Shown: piece after piece, positions 9,293 through 18,816 of the stretch
How positions within the stretch are numbered: position 1 is the first letter of the stretch
How the letters are laid out: the number at the start of each line of letters is the position of its first letter
Assembly: GCA_035373905.1 (NCBI GenBank)
Contig: DAOSOK010000025.1
Location: 20,253-84,252 of the forward strand
Direction: 5' to 3'
Length of the DNA stretch: 64,000 bases
Origin: Candidatus Ozemobacteraceae bacterium
Lineage (GTDB): Bacteria; Muiribacteriota; Ozemobacteria; Ozemobacterales; Ozemobacteraceae
Translations under genes and position numbers: made by a program
The notes under the pieces: generated by a model
The model's input: the letters and a program-made list of their open reading frames with translations, nothing else
Database searches by the model: none
Told to the model about the DNA's origin: nothing

Positions 9293-10234
9293 ATGACTCA
9301 CCACGGCGTTGCTGTTCCGAACCGAAACGCAATCGTCCTGCTGACGATTCTGTTCATTCTGCTGCAGTATCAGCCGGCCCCGTGCCAGTCGTTGAAACAG
9401 TCGGTGAGAGGCTTCCTCGGCGAACTTTCCCAGGCGGTCGGCGGCGAGGTCGGATCCCTGCCGGCAGGCATCGACAGGATCAACCTTCCGGGCGTAAAAG
9501 GGCTTCGCGTTTCTCAGGGAATCGGCAAACTGGATCTGCATGCCTGGAACGGCGAACCGGGGCTTCTGCACCAGTTCAGAACGGCCGTTGCTTCAGACGG
9601 AAGCCTGGTCGCCGCGATCAACGGCTCGTTTTTCGGCACGCAGGGCGTTCTCGGACAACTCGTCGTTTCCGGGAAGCGGCCGCCGAACGTCCGTCAGATG
9701 CCGGCTTCCTTTTCCCGGTGTTTCATCGCCGTTCTCAAAGGCCCCGGTTTCCCGAGATGGGTTCTCGGCGAGACGGCGGTTCACGGGGCATCTCTCTGTC
9801 TTCCCGAGTTCTTCACGTCGAGCCGCTTCAACCGGCCGATCAGGGACAGCGACCGACTCGAGCACCTTCTCGGGGGCGGCGGCTGGATCATCCGGGACCG
9901 GAAAGACGTCCACATGGAGGCCTACGGACGGCAGAAATTCCGGTTCCGGAAAGAGGATCAGGACTCCCGGCATTCCGTGGTCGCGATGGATTCCGAGGAC
10001 AACCTGTATCTTCTCGTGTTCGAAACGGGTGCGAATCTCGCAGCCGTCGCGAAGATGCTGCGAACCAGGCCGGAATTTCGAGATGTGACGGACGCCATCT
10101 TCCTCGACGGCGGCTCCTCGTCAGTGATGGTCGCGAACGGCGCGTATCTCGTCCCGCCTTTGTATCTCGTCGACAAGGCCCGCTACACAGCCATCTTCGT
10201 GCGGCTGGCCGGCTGGACTCCCGGGAAGCCATGA
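9293..10234 (+). CDS. Secreted phosphodiester glycosidase (NAGPA-domain) protein
   Basis: 313 aa with an N-terminal signal/anchor (residues ~12-31, ending PAPCQS). The NAGPA/DUF2233 fold of the mammalian uncovering enzyme and bacterial exopolysaccharide phosphodiester glycosidases is shown by AINGSFFG near residue 103 and the hallmark AIFLDGGSSS near 267. Family members cleave GlcNAc-1-phosphodiester or related sugar-phosphate linkages. Here the substrate could be an envelope glycan; that is inference. AAGGG lies 8 nt before ATG 9293. Its TGA overlaps the ATG of the next gene. Confidence 0.78.
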   Translation: MTHHGVAVPNRNAIVLLTILFILLQYQPAPCQSLKQSVRGFLGELSQAVGGEVGSLPAGIDRINLPGVKGLRVSQGIGKLDLHAWNGEPGLLHQFRTAVASDGSLVAAINGSFFGTQGVLGQLVVSGKRPPNVRQMPASFSRCFIAVLKGPGFPRWVLGETAVHGASLCLPEFFTSSRFNRPIRDSDRLEHLLGGGGWIIRDRKDVHMEAYGRQKFRFRKEDQDSRHSVVAMDSEDNLYLLVFETGANLAAVAKMLRTRPEFRDVTDAIFLDGGSSSVMVANGAYLVPPLYLVDKARYTAIFVRLAGWTPGKP

Positions 10235-11946
10235 ACGGATCAGGCTATCCTCCCATCTCCGCTCTCGGCAGGATCGACATGCAGGGCCGATCGGGGCCGT
10301 TCGATGTCATTCTCGTGAGCGGCGACGCCTACGTCGATCATCCGGCGTTTCCTGCAGCGGCAGTCGCCAGGCGGCTCGAAGCCCTGGGAGCGAGCGTTGC
10401 GGTGATCGCCCAGCCCGACTGGAAATCGACCGACGCGTTCACGGTCTTCGGCCGGCCGAACCTGTTTTTCGGCGTGACGGCCGGGGCGATGGACAGCATG
10501 GTTTCGAACTACACCTCGATGAAGATGCCGCGCCGCGAAGACCGATTGTCCCCGGGCGGCCGGACGGGGCTGCGGCCGAAACGGGCCGTCCAGGTCTACA
10601 CGCAGCGGCTCCGCGAGGCCTTTCCCGGCGTGCCGATCGTGCTCGGCGGCATCGAGGCGTCGCTCAGGCGTTTCGCGCATTACGACTTCTGGGAAGACAA
10701 GATCCGGGATCCGATGCTCGTCGATGCGCCCGCAAGCCTTCTCGTCTACGGCATGGCGGAGTCGGTTCTGGGCGCCGTCGTCGACTGGTACCGGTCGCAG
10801 GCGAGCCGCGAGCGGGGCGCCTGGCCGACGATCCCGCAGACCTGCGTCCGGGTTCCGCACGACTCGTGGCGCGAGCGCCTGAGGGGGAACATCAGGGTGC
10901 TGCCGACGGTCGACGCGTGCCGGAAGGAACCGGCACGGTTCATGGAACTTTCGGTCATGCTCGATACGTCAGTTCGTCCCGATGCGCCGATTCTCGTTCA
11001 GCCGCACCCGAAGGGCGACGTCGTCTCCTTCCCGCCGTCCCCCGACGGCATGGCGGCCGAACCCGGGCTTCTCGACCATCTCCGGTTCCAACGGCGCACC
11101 CACCCGGTCTACGGAGAGCCGGTTCCCGGCCTCGAACCGGTCCAGTTTTCCGTCGTGTCCCACCGTGGATGCCTCGGCGCCTGCGCGTTCTGCGCGCTGG
11201 CGGCACATCAGGGCCGTATCATCCGATCGCGGACTCCCGACGAGATTCTGAAGGAAATCCGATCGTTCACGCGCCATCCCGACTTCCGCGGCACCGTTCC
11301 CGACGTCGGCGGACCATCGGTGAACATGTATGGCTGGGAATGCGGCGTCGGCGGCTGCGCGACCGGCGTCTGCACCTCCCCGAACCTATGCGGGAACGTC
11401 CGCGGCGGTCTCTTCCCCCTCGCTGACCTGTTGCGGAAGGCGCGCGAAATCCCCGGCATCAAGCACGTGTTTCTCGGCTCCGGCCTCAGATACGACCTGA
11501 TCAGGAATGAAGACTGGCCCGCCTTTCAGGAAATTATACGGCACCATATATCCGGCCAACTCAAGGTGGCTCCCGAGCACGTCGACCGTGACGTCCTGCG
11601 CCTCATGAGGAAAGGTGCCGATGCCGATTTCGCGGCGTTCGTCGACAGGTTCAAGCGTGAGACGGCAGCGGCAGGGCTCAGATTGTATCTTGTCCCGTAT
11701 TTCATGACCGCTTTTCCCGGTTCGGCGGGAAAGGACGGCGCAATCGCCGAAACCGTCCGCAGACTCCGTCTCGTGCACGAGCAGATCCAGGAGTTCACGC
11801 CGACGCCCGCGACGATCGGCACGGCGATGTATGCAACCGGCCTCACGCCCGACGGGCAGTCCGTCCGCGTTTCCCGGAGCGTTGAGGAACGCGGAACCGG
11901 ACGACGTGAAATTCAGTCGGGGAACCGGCGTGACCGAAAACGCTGA
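10231..11946 (+). CDS. YgiQ/UPF0313-family radical SAM protein
   Basis: 571-aa radical SAM enzyme of the YgiQ family. The N-terminal ~270 residues hold the family-specific domain (VSGDAYVDHPAF, GGIEASLRR..HYDFW), followed by the radical SAM core with the 4Fe-4S motif CLGACAFCAL (Cys at positions 1, 5 and 8) near residue 313 and a Cys-rich insertion (GCATGVCTSPNLCG) that may hold another cluster. Members are cytoplasmic and of unknown substrate. The ATG overlaps the TGA of the glycosidase gene (ATGA), so the two are coupled. It is slightly shorter than E. coli YgiQ, lacking a long C-terminal tail. Confidence 0.9.
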   Translation: MNGSGYPPISALGRIDMQGRSGPFDVILVSGDAYVDHPAFPAAAVARRLEALGASVAVIAQPDWKSTDAFTVFGRPNLFFGVTAGAMDSMVSNYTSMKMPRREDRLSPGGRTGLRPKRAVQVYTQRLREAFPGVPIVLGGIEASLRRFAHYDFWEDKIRDPMLVDAPASLLVYGMAESVLGAVVDWYRSQASRERGAWPTIPQTCVRVPHDSWRERLRGNIRVLPTVDACRKEPARFMELSVMLDTSVRPDAPILVQPHPKGDVVSFPPSPDGMAAEPGLLDHLRFQRRTHPVYGEPVPGLEPVQFSVVSHRGCLGACAFCALAAHQGRIIRSRTPDEILKEIRSFTRHPDFRGTVPDVGGPSVNMYGWECGVGGCATGVCTSPNLCGNVRGGLFPLADLLRKAREIPGIKHVFLGSGLRYDLIRNEDWPAFQEIIRHHISGQLKVAPEHVDRDVLRLMRKGADADFAAFVDRFKRETAAAGLRLYLVPYFMTAFPGSAGKDGAIAETVRRLRLVHEQIQEFTPTPATIGTAMYATGLTPDGQSVRVSRSVEERGTGRREIQSGNRRDRKR

Positions 11947-12685
11947 ACGGCGCCGGGCTTGGCTCGAGTTTCTCGCCGGGCATGAAGAGGCGTTCAACGA
12001 AGAGTTCCATCTCCTGACGACTGGCAGAAAACACGTCGAATGCCTGCCGCCTGATGGCGTGCATGCGGGGGCGGGATGGTTTCTCGTGCATGCCGACACG
12101 CAGGCCGGCGAATGGAACCTCGCGCACGCGTTCGGCCGGCCGACGGAGTATCTGGAACATCTCCGTCTGTACCCGCCGCAAGTCGAGTTCCATCTGCTCG
12201 TTCCGCTCACGGATGCACCCGCCGTTTCGTCATATCTCGGGACCGACTCCATCGAACACCTGACCTGGTTTCGCGACGCGGGAACACCTTGGATGCCTTC
12301 CACCACAGCCGGTCATGGTTCTTCCGCCGACGGCCTTGAATTTCTTCACAGGGCGGAAAACGCCGACGGACTCGCCGCCGGGACCGAGGATGCCCTGTAC
12401 GAAGCCATCTACGCCCGAGAACACGGCTCCGTCGTCGGCCTCGTGAAATGCATCCATCTCACCCCGCATACCGCAGAAGTGTATATCGAAACGTCGCCCG
12501 GCTGGCGCAACCGGGGTATCGCCAGCCGGTTGCTCGGGGAAATGCTCAGACGCATGCGCCGCCGCGGTCTGAGGCTTCTCTACGTCGTTTCCGCCGAGAA
12601 TGCCCCCTCCCTCCGTCTCGCAGAAAAAGCCGGCCTGAAGGCGTTCCAGACGCTGAGCCGCTTCCCCTTCACGAGGCGCGCCTAG
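11930..12685 (+). CDS. GNAT-family N-acetyltransferase
   Basis: Putative acetyl-CoA-dependent acetyltransferase, about 251 aa. The C-terminal ~100 residues give the GNAT core: YIETSPGWRNRGIASRLL is the acetyl-CoA-binding motif A (R/Q-x-x-G-x-A/G) and NAPSLRLAEKAGLKAF is motif B. The N-terminal half is not recognisable. I chose GTG 11930 (GGGGA upstream), which overlaps the end of the radical SAM gene by 17 nt; GTG 11906 or ATG 11831 are possible. Substrate unknown. Last gene of the 6059-12685 run, followed by a hairpin. Confidence 0.75.
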   Translation: MTENAERRRAWLEFLAGHEEAFNEEFHLLTTGRKHVECLPPDGVHAGAGWFLVHADTQAGEWNLAHAFGRPTEYLEHLRLYPPQVEFHLLVPLTDAPAVSSYLGTDSIEHLTWFRDAGTPWMPSTTAGHGSSADGLEFLHRAENADGLAAGTEDALYEAIYAREHGSVVGLVKCIHLTPHTAEVYIETSPGWRNRGIASRLLGEMLRRMRRRGLRLLYVVSAENAPSLRLAEKAGLKAFQTLSRFPFTRRA

Positions 12686-12697
12686 GGAGCAATCGCA

Positions 12698-12722
12698 GAC
12701 ATCCGCCGCAGGGGCGGATGTC
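12698..12722 (+). terminator. Hairpin GACATCCGCC/GGCGGATGTC
   Basis: A perfect 10-bp stem with a 5-nt loop, 13 nt after the GNAT stop codon, without a T-tract. It contains GGGGCGGA and resembles the dispersed palindromes elsewhere in the window, so it may be one of them serving as a 3' end. Confidence 0.45.
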
Positions 12723-12785
12723 GCACCGTCCATCGCGGTTGGAGAGCGGTTATGAAACCGATGCGCCTGCCCTGACTCTTTCCGT

Positions 12786-12814
12786 TTGACGGAAGTGATG
12801 GGGTAGCCTAGAAT
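12786..12814 (+). promoter_or_regulatory. Sigma70-type promoter TTGACG-17-TAGAAT
   Basis: -35 at 12786-12791, exactly 17 nt spacer, -10 at 12809-12814. Transcription would start near 12821, 60 nt before the ATG at 12881. This promoter also shows that the in-frame ATG at 12815 is not the translation start. Confidence 0.7.
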
Positions 12815-12880
12815 ATGAACCTGACACAGCGCAATAGAAGCTGCAGAACAGGAACGGACTTGGAAAGGAAGACTCGAACG

Positions 12881-15394
12881 ATGAACGCTGTAATCATGGC
12901 AGGTGGGTTCGGAACCCGGCTCCGGCCGATCACGTGCAATGTTCCCAAGCCGATGGTGCCCCTGGCGAACATGCCGATGATGGAGCACATCGTCAATCTA
13001 CTGAAAAAATACGATCTGAAGCAGATCGTATCGGTTCTCTACTTCCAGCCGGAAGTCATCACGAAGCATTTCGGCGACGGATCGGACTTCGGCATCAAGA
13101 TGGACTACGTGATGGCCACGGCCGATTACGGAACCGCGGGCAGCATCAAGAATTCCGAAGAGTATCTCAAGGGGAAGCGGTTCATCATCATCTCCGGCGA
13201 CGTTCTCACCGATTTCGACCTCTCGGCCGCCATCAAGTTCCACGAGGAACGCAAGGCGATGGCGACGATCGTGCTGACGAGGGTCTCGAATCCCCTCGAA
13301 TACGGCGTCGTCATTACCGGCGCCGACGGCAGGATCGAGCGGTTCCTCGAAAAGCCGAGTTGGGGCGAGGTGTTTTCGGATACCATCAATACCGGCATCT
13401 ATATTCTCGAGCCGGAGATCCTCGAGCATATCCCCTCGAAGACCGAGTTCGATTTCAGCAAGAACCTCTTTCCGCACATGCTGAAAGAGAAACTGCCGCT
13501 GTACGGATACATCGCCGAGGGCTACTGGAAGGATATCGGCGACATCAACGAATACCGGCTGGCCCACAAGGACGTCCTGAACGGAAACGTCCAGATCCAG
13601 ATCCCGGGCGAGCGCCTGAACGTGATCGGCCGGGACGCTTGGGTCGGCGCCAACACGAAGATGGGGCGGCGCGTGAACATGAAGGGCGGTGTCATCATCG
13701 GCGCCAACTGCGTGGTCGAGGACGGCGTCGAGCTCGAGAACTGCATCCTGGGCGACGGCTGCGTCGTGAAGGGCGGCTCGAAAATCGTCGATTCGATTCT
13801 CTGGGAGCGCGTCTACGTCGGCAACAAGGCCCACATCACCGAGGGCATCGTCGGGGCGGACACGCACGTGCGCGACGGCGCGACGCTCGAGGCGGGCGTC
13901 GTCGTCAGCGAGGAGTGCCGCATCGGCGACCACGCGACCGTGCGCAGCAACGTGAAGATCTGGCCCCGCAAGGTTGTCGAGGACGGCTCGACGGTCTTCA
14001 GCAGCATCGTCTGGAGCGACAAGTGGACGAAGAGCCTGTTCTCGAACTACGGCATATCCGGCCTCGGGAATCTCGAGATCACCCCGGAACTGGCCGCGAA
14101 GGTCGGCGCCGCGTTCGGCAGCACACTGCCCAAGGGCGCGAGCGTAAACTGTTCGCGCAGCAGTCATAAAATATGCAGAATTATAAATCGAGCGCTGATC
14201 TGCGGCATCACCTCTTCCGGCGTGAACGTAGCCGACCTGCGGGTCATGCCGAGTCCGGTCGCGCGGTTCAAGCCGACCGCGTTCAGGCGGGCGGGCGGTA
14301 TCCACGTCGGCATGGTCGCGAATGACCCGAACCAGATCGAGATCCGCATCTTCGACGCCGAGGGCCGCGAACTTGCCCCGACGAGCCAGAAGTCGATCGA
14401 GCGGCTGTTCAACCGCGAGGACTTCCGGCGCGTCTCGATGCAGGACGTCGGCGACATCGTGTTTCCCCCGCGGGTCGCCGAGTTTTACAGCAATGAACTG
14501 CTCAACAACGTCGACACCGAGATCGTTCGCAAGCGCGCGCTGAAAATCGTGGTCGATTTTGCCTACAGCGGCGCCAGCGGCATCTTCTCGGCCTTCATCG
14601 GCAAGCTCGGCTGCGAGGTTATCTCGCTCAACACCTTCCAGGACGAGGAGAAAGTCCACAAATCGGGCGTCAACCCGAAGACCTCGCTCGAGAACGTCTC
14701 CGAGATCGTCAAGTCGCTCCGGGCCGACCTGGGGCTGCTGCTCGACTCGGACGCCGAAAAGATCACGATCATCGACGACAAGGGCCGCCCCCTGGTCGGC
14801 GAGGTCGCGCTCGTGGCCTGGGTCAAACTGATCCTCGACATGATCCCGAACGCCCGGATCGCCGTGCCCGTCTCGGCGACGGACGCGATCGACCTGCTCG
14901 CCAAGAAGACCGGCGGAACCGTCATTCGCACCAAGACCAACGGCCGCGCCCTGATGACTGCCGCGGTCTCGGACAACGTCTCGTTCTGCGGGAACGGTGA
15001 CGGCTGCACGATCTTCCCGGCGTTCCAGCCGGTGTTCGACGGCATGATCTCGACCGCGAAGCTTCTCGAGATTCTGGCCAGGGCCGGGAAGCCGCTCTCG
15101 GAACTCGTCGACGATCTGCCGAAATTTCACACCCGCAGCAAGAACATCCCCTGTCCCTGGGAGGCCAAGGGAAAGGTCATGCGCCACGCGATGGAGTTCG
15201 CCAAAGACCGCCAGACCCAATTGATCGACGGCGTCAAGGTGCTTCTTGGCGAGGGCGAGTGGGCGCTCATCCTCCCGGACCCCGACAAGCCTTTCGTCAA
15301 CATCACCGTCGAAGCCGGGTCGGAGAAGCGCGCCGACGATCTGCTCTCTCGCACCGTGAACGACGTCGACCACTGGAAGGCCGCCGATTCCTGA
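12881..15394 (+). CDS. Sugar nucleotidyltransferase / phosphohexomutase fusion (Man-1-P guanylyltransferase-PMM type)
   Basis: 837-aa bifunctional-type enzyme for nucleotide-sugar precursor synthesis (GDP-mannose or related), cytoplasmic. Residues 1-235: nucleotidyltransferase with GGFGTRLRP at 8-16 and NVPKPMVPL. Residues ~250-390: left-handed beta-helix hexapeptide repeats. Residues ~410-837: phosphohexomutase-like. The canonical TASHNP catalytic loop is absent; instead the SRSSHKICRIINRAL segment near 425 and FCGNGDGCTIFP near 706 match the variant motifs of this fusion family, so mutase activity is plausible but unproven. ATG 12881 has AAGGAAG 10 nt upstream. It could feed the glycosyltransferases at 36555 and 39954. 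Confidence 0.88.
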   Translation: MNAVIMAGGFGTRLRPITCNVPKPMVPLANMPMMEHIVNLLKKYDLKQIVSVLYFQPEVITKHFGDGSDFGIKMDYVMATADYGTAGSIKNSEEYLKGKRFIIISGDVLTDFDLSAAIKFHEERKAMATIVLTRVSNPLEYGVVITGADGRIERFLEKPSWGEVFSDTINTGIYILEPEILEHIPSKTEFDFSKNLFPHMLKEKLPLYGYIAEGYWKDIGDINEYRLAHKDVLNGNVQIQIPGERLNVIGRDAWVGANTKMGRRVNMKGGVIIGANCVVEDGVELENCILGDGCVVKGGSKIVDSILWERVYVGNKAHITEGIVGADTHVRDGATLEAGVVVSEECRIGDHATVRSNVKIWPRKVVEDGSTVFSSIVWSDKWTKSLFSNYGISGLGNLEITPELAAKVGAAFGSTLPKGASVNCSRSSHKICRIINRALICGITSSGVNVADLRVMPSPVARFKPTAFRRAGGIHVGMVANDPNQIEIRIFDAEGRELAPTSQKSIERLFNREDFRRVSMQDVGDIVFPPRVAEFYSNELLNNVDTEIVRKRALKIVVDFAYSGASGIFSAFIGKLGCEVISLNTFQDEEKVHKSGVNPKTSLENVSEIVKSLRADLGLLLDSDAEKITIIDDKGRPLVGEVALVAWVKLILDMIPNARIAVPVSATDAIDLLAKKTGGTVIRTKTNGRALMTAAVSDNVSFCGNGDGCTIFPAFQPVFDGMISTAKLLEILARAGKPLSELVDDLPKFHTRSKNIPCPWEAKGKVMRHAMEFAKDRQTQLIDGVKVLLGEGEWALILPDPDKPFVNITVEAGSEKRADDLLSRTVNDVDHWKAADS

Positions 15395-15413
15395 ACACTA
15401 GTCGTCCAACGAA

Positions 15414-15446
15414 ATTCAGGGGCGGGCTTGAGGCCCGCCCCTGAAT
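15414..15446. repeat. GGGGCGGGC palindrome (possible bidirectional terminator)
   Basis: A perfect 14-bp inverted repeat (ATTCAGGGGCGGGC / GCCCGCCCCTGAAT, 5-nt loop) between two converging genes. It belongs to the family of intergenic palindromes also seen at 34355 and 50387, and could terminate transcription from both sides. Confidence 0.65.
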
Positions 15447-15467
15447 CGTTATAGTGATGTATATATA

Positions 15468-16652
15468 TCAGACGGTCATGGAATTGCGGAATTTTTCGAG
15501 TCGGGAGCGGAGGCCGGCGATCGCTTCGACGGATTGGGTGAGGGCGAACCGAACGTAGCCCTCGCCGTGTTTTCCGAAACCGGTGCCGGGTGTCGTCACG
15601 ATTCCCGTTTCCTCCATGAGTTTCATCGTGAACCCTTCTGATGTCGTGCCGGGTGGACAATTCGCCCAGAGATAAAAAGCCCCGCGGGGCGGATGGAATT
15701 TCAGGCCGAACTCGCCGAGAATCGAAACCATGGCATCCCGGCGCCGGGTGTATGTCGCGCGAAGGCTGTCGAGATGGGGACCGACGTGCGAGAGTCCGGA
15801 AACGCAGGCAAGCTGAATCGCGTCGAAGACGCCGGAATCGACGTTGGTCTTGATCTTGAGAAGACCGGCGATCAGGGCTGGATTTCCAACGGCGAATCCG
15901 ACGCGCCAGCCGGTCATGTTGAAGATTTTACTGAATGAGTGAAACTCGATCGCGACATCTTTCGCGCCCGGAATCGAAAGGATGCTGCGCCGGTCGGACG
16001 GATCGTACGTCAGTTCAGCGTATGCGGCATCCGAGACGATGATGACTTCGTGTTTCCGGGCCCATTCGACGATGGCGGCGAGCTGCTTTTCGGATGCGAC
16101 AGCCCCGGTCGGATTATTCGGGTAATTGATATACATCGTTTTTGCCCGCCGCGCGATCGAATCGGGGATTCTCGACAGATCGGGAAGAAAGCCGTTTCGC
16201 TCGAGGAGCGGCATGATGTGCGCTTCGCCTCCCGAGAACTCCGTCGTGGTTTTGTATACCGGATATGCCGGGTCGGGAACGAGGGCGACGTCGTTCTCGT
16301 CGATGTATGCCCAGGCGAAATGCGCCAGTCCTTCCTTCGAGCCGATCAGGGCCATCACCTCTGTTTTCGGATCGAGGTCGACCCCGAACCTGTCGAGCAT
16401 ATACCTGGAAACGGCCTCACGGAACTGGGCGCATCCCTCATACGCGGGGTATTTCTGGTTCGAGGTGTCTCGCATGGCGCGATCCATCGCTTCGATGACG
16501 AAATCCGGCGTCGGAAGATCCGGATCGCCGATGCCGAAATTCAGGAGATTGAAACCCGCGGAGGTCAACTCGCGTTTTCGGTCGTCGATACGCTTGAACA
16601 CATAGGGCGGAAGCTCGAGAATGCGTCTTGCGGGCTTGAGTTTCGTCGTCAT
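15468..16652 (-). CDS. dapL: Class I/II aminotransferase, LL-diaminopimelate aminotransferase-like
   Basis: 394-aa PLP enzyme of fold type I. Family motifs: GIGDPDLPTP near residue 35, NYPNNPTGAV near 170, SDAAYAEL near 204, and the Schiff-base lysine in SFSKIFNMTGWR near 237, with the C-terminal Arg in RFALT. The pattern is that of the archaeal/bacterial DapL2-like group, which makes LL-diaminopimelate from tetrahydrodipicolinate for lysine and peptidoglycan. Other alanine/aspartate aminotransferases in the same superfamily are possible. Start ATG 16652 has AAAGGAA 8 nt upstream; the much longer frame reaching 17585 runs across the upstream genes and is not real. Last gene of a minus-strand operon. 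Confidence 0.78.
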   Translation of the reverse strand: MTTKLKPARRILELPPYVFKRIDDRKRELTSAGFNLLNFGIGDPDLPTPDFVIEAMDRAMRDTSNQKYPAYEGCAQFREAVSRYMLDRFGVDLDPKTEVMALIGSKEGLAHFAWAYIDENDVALVPDPAYPVYKTTTEFSGGEAHIMPLLERNGFLPDLSRIPDSIARRAKTMYINYPNNPTGAVASEKQLAAIVEWARKHEVIIVSDAAYAELTYDPSDRRSILSIPGAKDVAIEFHSFSKIFNMTGWRVGFAVGNPALIAGLLKIKTNVDSGVFDAIQLACVSGLSHVGPHLDSLRATYTRRRDAMVSILGEFGLKFHPPRGAFYLWANCPPGTTSEGFTMKLMEETGIVTTPGTGFGKHGEGYVRFALTQSVEAIAGLRSRLEKFRNSMTV

Positions 16653-16681
16653 CGTTCGTTCCTTTGGCCTTTCATCGTTTT

Positions 16682-17284
16682 TCAGGGAGCGGACACAACC
16701 GGAGCCGTCGCAGGGATGAGTTCGCCGACGGCCGGCGCGGGAGGTTCGCTCAGATGTTCTGCCGGAAGATGGCCGGAAGCGCCAGACGGAGCGGAGTTCT
16801 GCCGGCGGAGCGACTCGAACTGCAGTTTCGTGAACTCCAGAAACTCCTGAATGTCGTCCGCGTCGAACCGGATGAAATTGAGTTGCCATGGTGCGTTTGG
16901 TTCCGGCTTGTAGAACGTGAATTCCCATGCCACGGGCATGCGCGGATGGAACGTGAGGAAATAGACCACGAAGTATCGTTGCGTTGAGCCGAACGGCCTG
17001 TAGCCGATGAACTCGTGGCCTGTCGGTGTGCCGAGTTTCGTCTTGAGGTTCGTAACGTCGATCACGAACGCATCCTGCGCCTGCTGATTGAGGGGAAATA
17101 TCGCGAAGAGCGCTTTCATCGCGGTCTGAACGTCGAGCGTCTCGAACTTCGAGAAAAAATCCTCCGCGATGGCACAGATCTCGCTCACGGCCGGGGTGGT
17201 CGTTGTGGAGAGGGGCGTCTGCGCATCGACGCAGGGCGTCGTCCAGAACAAGGCGATCGCAACGAGTATAGGTAAATATCTCAT
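16682..17284 (-). CDS. Secreted protein of unknown function
   Basis: About 200 aa with a clear signal peptide (MRYLPILVAIALFWTTPCVDAQ). The mature part is alpha/beta, perhaps NTF2-like (YFVVYFLTFHPR, WEFTFYKP), with a Pro/Ala-rich C-terminal tail. No family recognised. ATG 17284 overlaps the TGA of the amidohydrolase gene (ATGA) with GGAGG 12 nt upstream; ATG 17296 is an alternative. It is 29 nt from the aminotransferase gene. Confidence 0.7.
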   Translation of the reverse strand: MRYLPILVAIALFWTTPCVDAQTPLSTTTTPAVSEICAIAEDFFSKFETLDVQTAMKALFAIFPLNQQAQDAFVIDVTNLKTKLGTPTGHEFIGYRPFGSTQRYFVVYFLTFHPRMPVAWEFTFYKPEPNAPWQLNFIRFDADDIQEFLEFTKLQFESLRRQNSAPSGASGHLPAEHLSEPPAPAVGELIPATAPVVSAP

Positions 17285-18789
17285 GATATTTCGCATCCTC
17301 CGACGAAGGTTCGCGCGACCCGGACGGTTCGCAGCTCGCGCGGATCGATTTTGAACGGATCTCTCGACACACAGACGAAATCGGCTCTGAACGACCTGCG
17401 GAACCGACCTCGATCGGGGTGGGAGACGGCGAACGCATGGGGCTCAACGATGAAGGCACGCAGTGCTTCGTTGAGCGTCGCGCGCTCGCCCGCGTTGGGG
17501 TGATTGAGGAACCCGTGGATTCCGAGAAAGGGGTCCACGGGAGTGACGGGACTGTCCGAGCCGCCAGCGATTCGCAATCCGGCATCGAGAACGGATCTGA
17601 ACGGGTTCGTCATCCGGTGCCGATCGCCCAGACGAAGGGCATACATCCCGGAGTCGCCTCCCCACAGCACTTCGAAGGCCGGCTGCATCGATATCAGCAG
17701 TCCTGCGTCCTTCGCGCGGCGTATCGTTTCCCGGCCCGGCAGTTCGAAATGCTCGATTCTGTGTGGAACGGGGGGCGGGGCCGATCGATCGCGCCACGCA
17801 AGGTGGGCGTCGACGAGCGAGGCGATCGCACGGTCGCCGATCGCGTGCATCGCGAGTTGAAGGCCGTGCGTGGCGCATGTTCCGATGAGCGATTCGATGT
17901 TCGCGGCATCGCGGTAGACGACGCCGCTTGTCGAGGGATTGTCGGCATAGGGAGTCGTCAGGGCAGCCGTGCGGGACCCGAACGAACCGTCGATGAACAG
18001 GCAGCCGCCGAGACGCGGCCAGCCGCGCTCAAGTGCGAGCGAGGGGTCTTCCGTCTGATGATACACGTGGCCGTGGAACCCCGGCCTGGCGAGGAAGTCG
18101 GCGATCATCGCCACATCATCTTTCGACGCGCTCCAACCGCCTTCGAGCGCATGAACGGAGGTGACGCCTGCGGACAGACAGTATCGACGCGCCTTTTCCA
18201 GTGCCGCCCGTTTCATGGCGGCCGGTAGTGAGCCGATGACGAGCGTTGCAAGACGGTTGTAGGCATCCCTGATGAATCGGCCGTTTTCAGGCAGATACGC
18301 GGCATCGATGTTCCGGGCCCATTCCACCGTGGCGGAGCTGGGAATCGCCGAGTGAAGGTCGATGCGCGACAGCCAGAGCTTGCGCGGGCCGACGATGCGG
18401 TCGAGTTCGGCGATCGTCGGAAGCCGGCCTTCCTTCAACTGCGTTTCGTCGAGATTCCAGCCGAAGATCCAGTCGTGACCGTCGGTTCTGACGAACGCGG
18501 CGAGAGCGTCGAAGACGTCCCGGAGGGACCTGCATGCGTCGAAACAACATCCCATCAGGGTCAGGCCGGTCTGCATGAAGTGCACGTGGGCGTCGGCGAA
18601 CGCCGGCAGGACCGTCGCGCCCCCGAGATCGATCCGCTCGAGACCTGCGTATGCCGGGTTCGCGTTCAGTCCGGTACCTATTTCGGCGAATACGCCCTCG
18701 TCGACGACGAACGAGTCGAACGCGGTCTTCGCATAGTCGGGGCCGTCACGGCCGTCGCAACGAACGAACAGGCGAGGGGAGGAGTTCAT
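17281..18789 (-). CDS. Amidohydrolase family 3 (YtcJ-like) metal-dependent hydrolase
   Basis: 502-aa TIM-barrel metal hydrolase of the Amidohydro_3 group (N-substituted formamide deformylase/YtcJ relatives). Metal ligands are visible as FADAHVHF near residue 64, HAIGDRA near 315, HRIEHFEL near 343 and the Asp of GGSDSPV near 409; the N- and C-terminal beta-sandwich is also present. Substrate unknown. There is no signal peptide, so it is cytoplasmic. It is 27 nt downstream of a small membrane-protein gene and overlaps the next gene by 4 nt, so it is part of one transcript. Confidence 0.85.
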   Translation of the reverse strand: MNSSPRLFVRCDGRDGPDYAKTAFDSFVVDEGVFAEIGTGLNANPAYAGLERIDLGGATVLPAFADAHVHFMQTGLTLMGCCFDACRSLRDVFDALAAFVRTDGHDWIFGWNLDETQLKEGRLPTIAELDRIVGPRKLWLSRIDLHSAIPSSATVEWARNIDAAYLPENGRFIRDAYNRLATLVIGSLPAAMKRAALEKARRYCLSAGVTSVHALEGGWSASKDDVAMIADFLARPGFHGHVYHQTEDPSLALERGWPRLGGCLFIDGSFGSRTAALTTPYADNPSTSGVVYRDAANIESLIGTCATHGLQLAMHAIGDRAIASLVDAHLAWRDRSAPPPVPHRIEHFELPGRETIRRAKDAGLLISMQPAFEVLWGGDSGMYALRLGDRHRMTNPFRSVLDAGLRIAGGSDSPVTPVDPFLGIHGFLNHPNAGERATLNEALRAFIVEPHAFAVSHPDRGRFRRSFRADFVCVSRDPFKIDPRELRTVRVARTFVGGCEIS

Positions 18790-18816
18790 CAGGTGCGGAA
18801 CCGCCGCCGCAAACGG

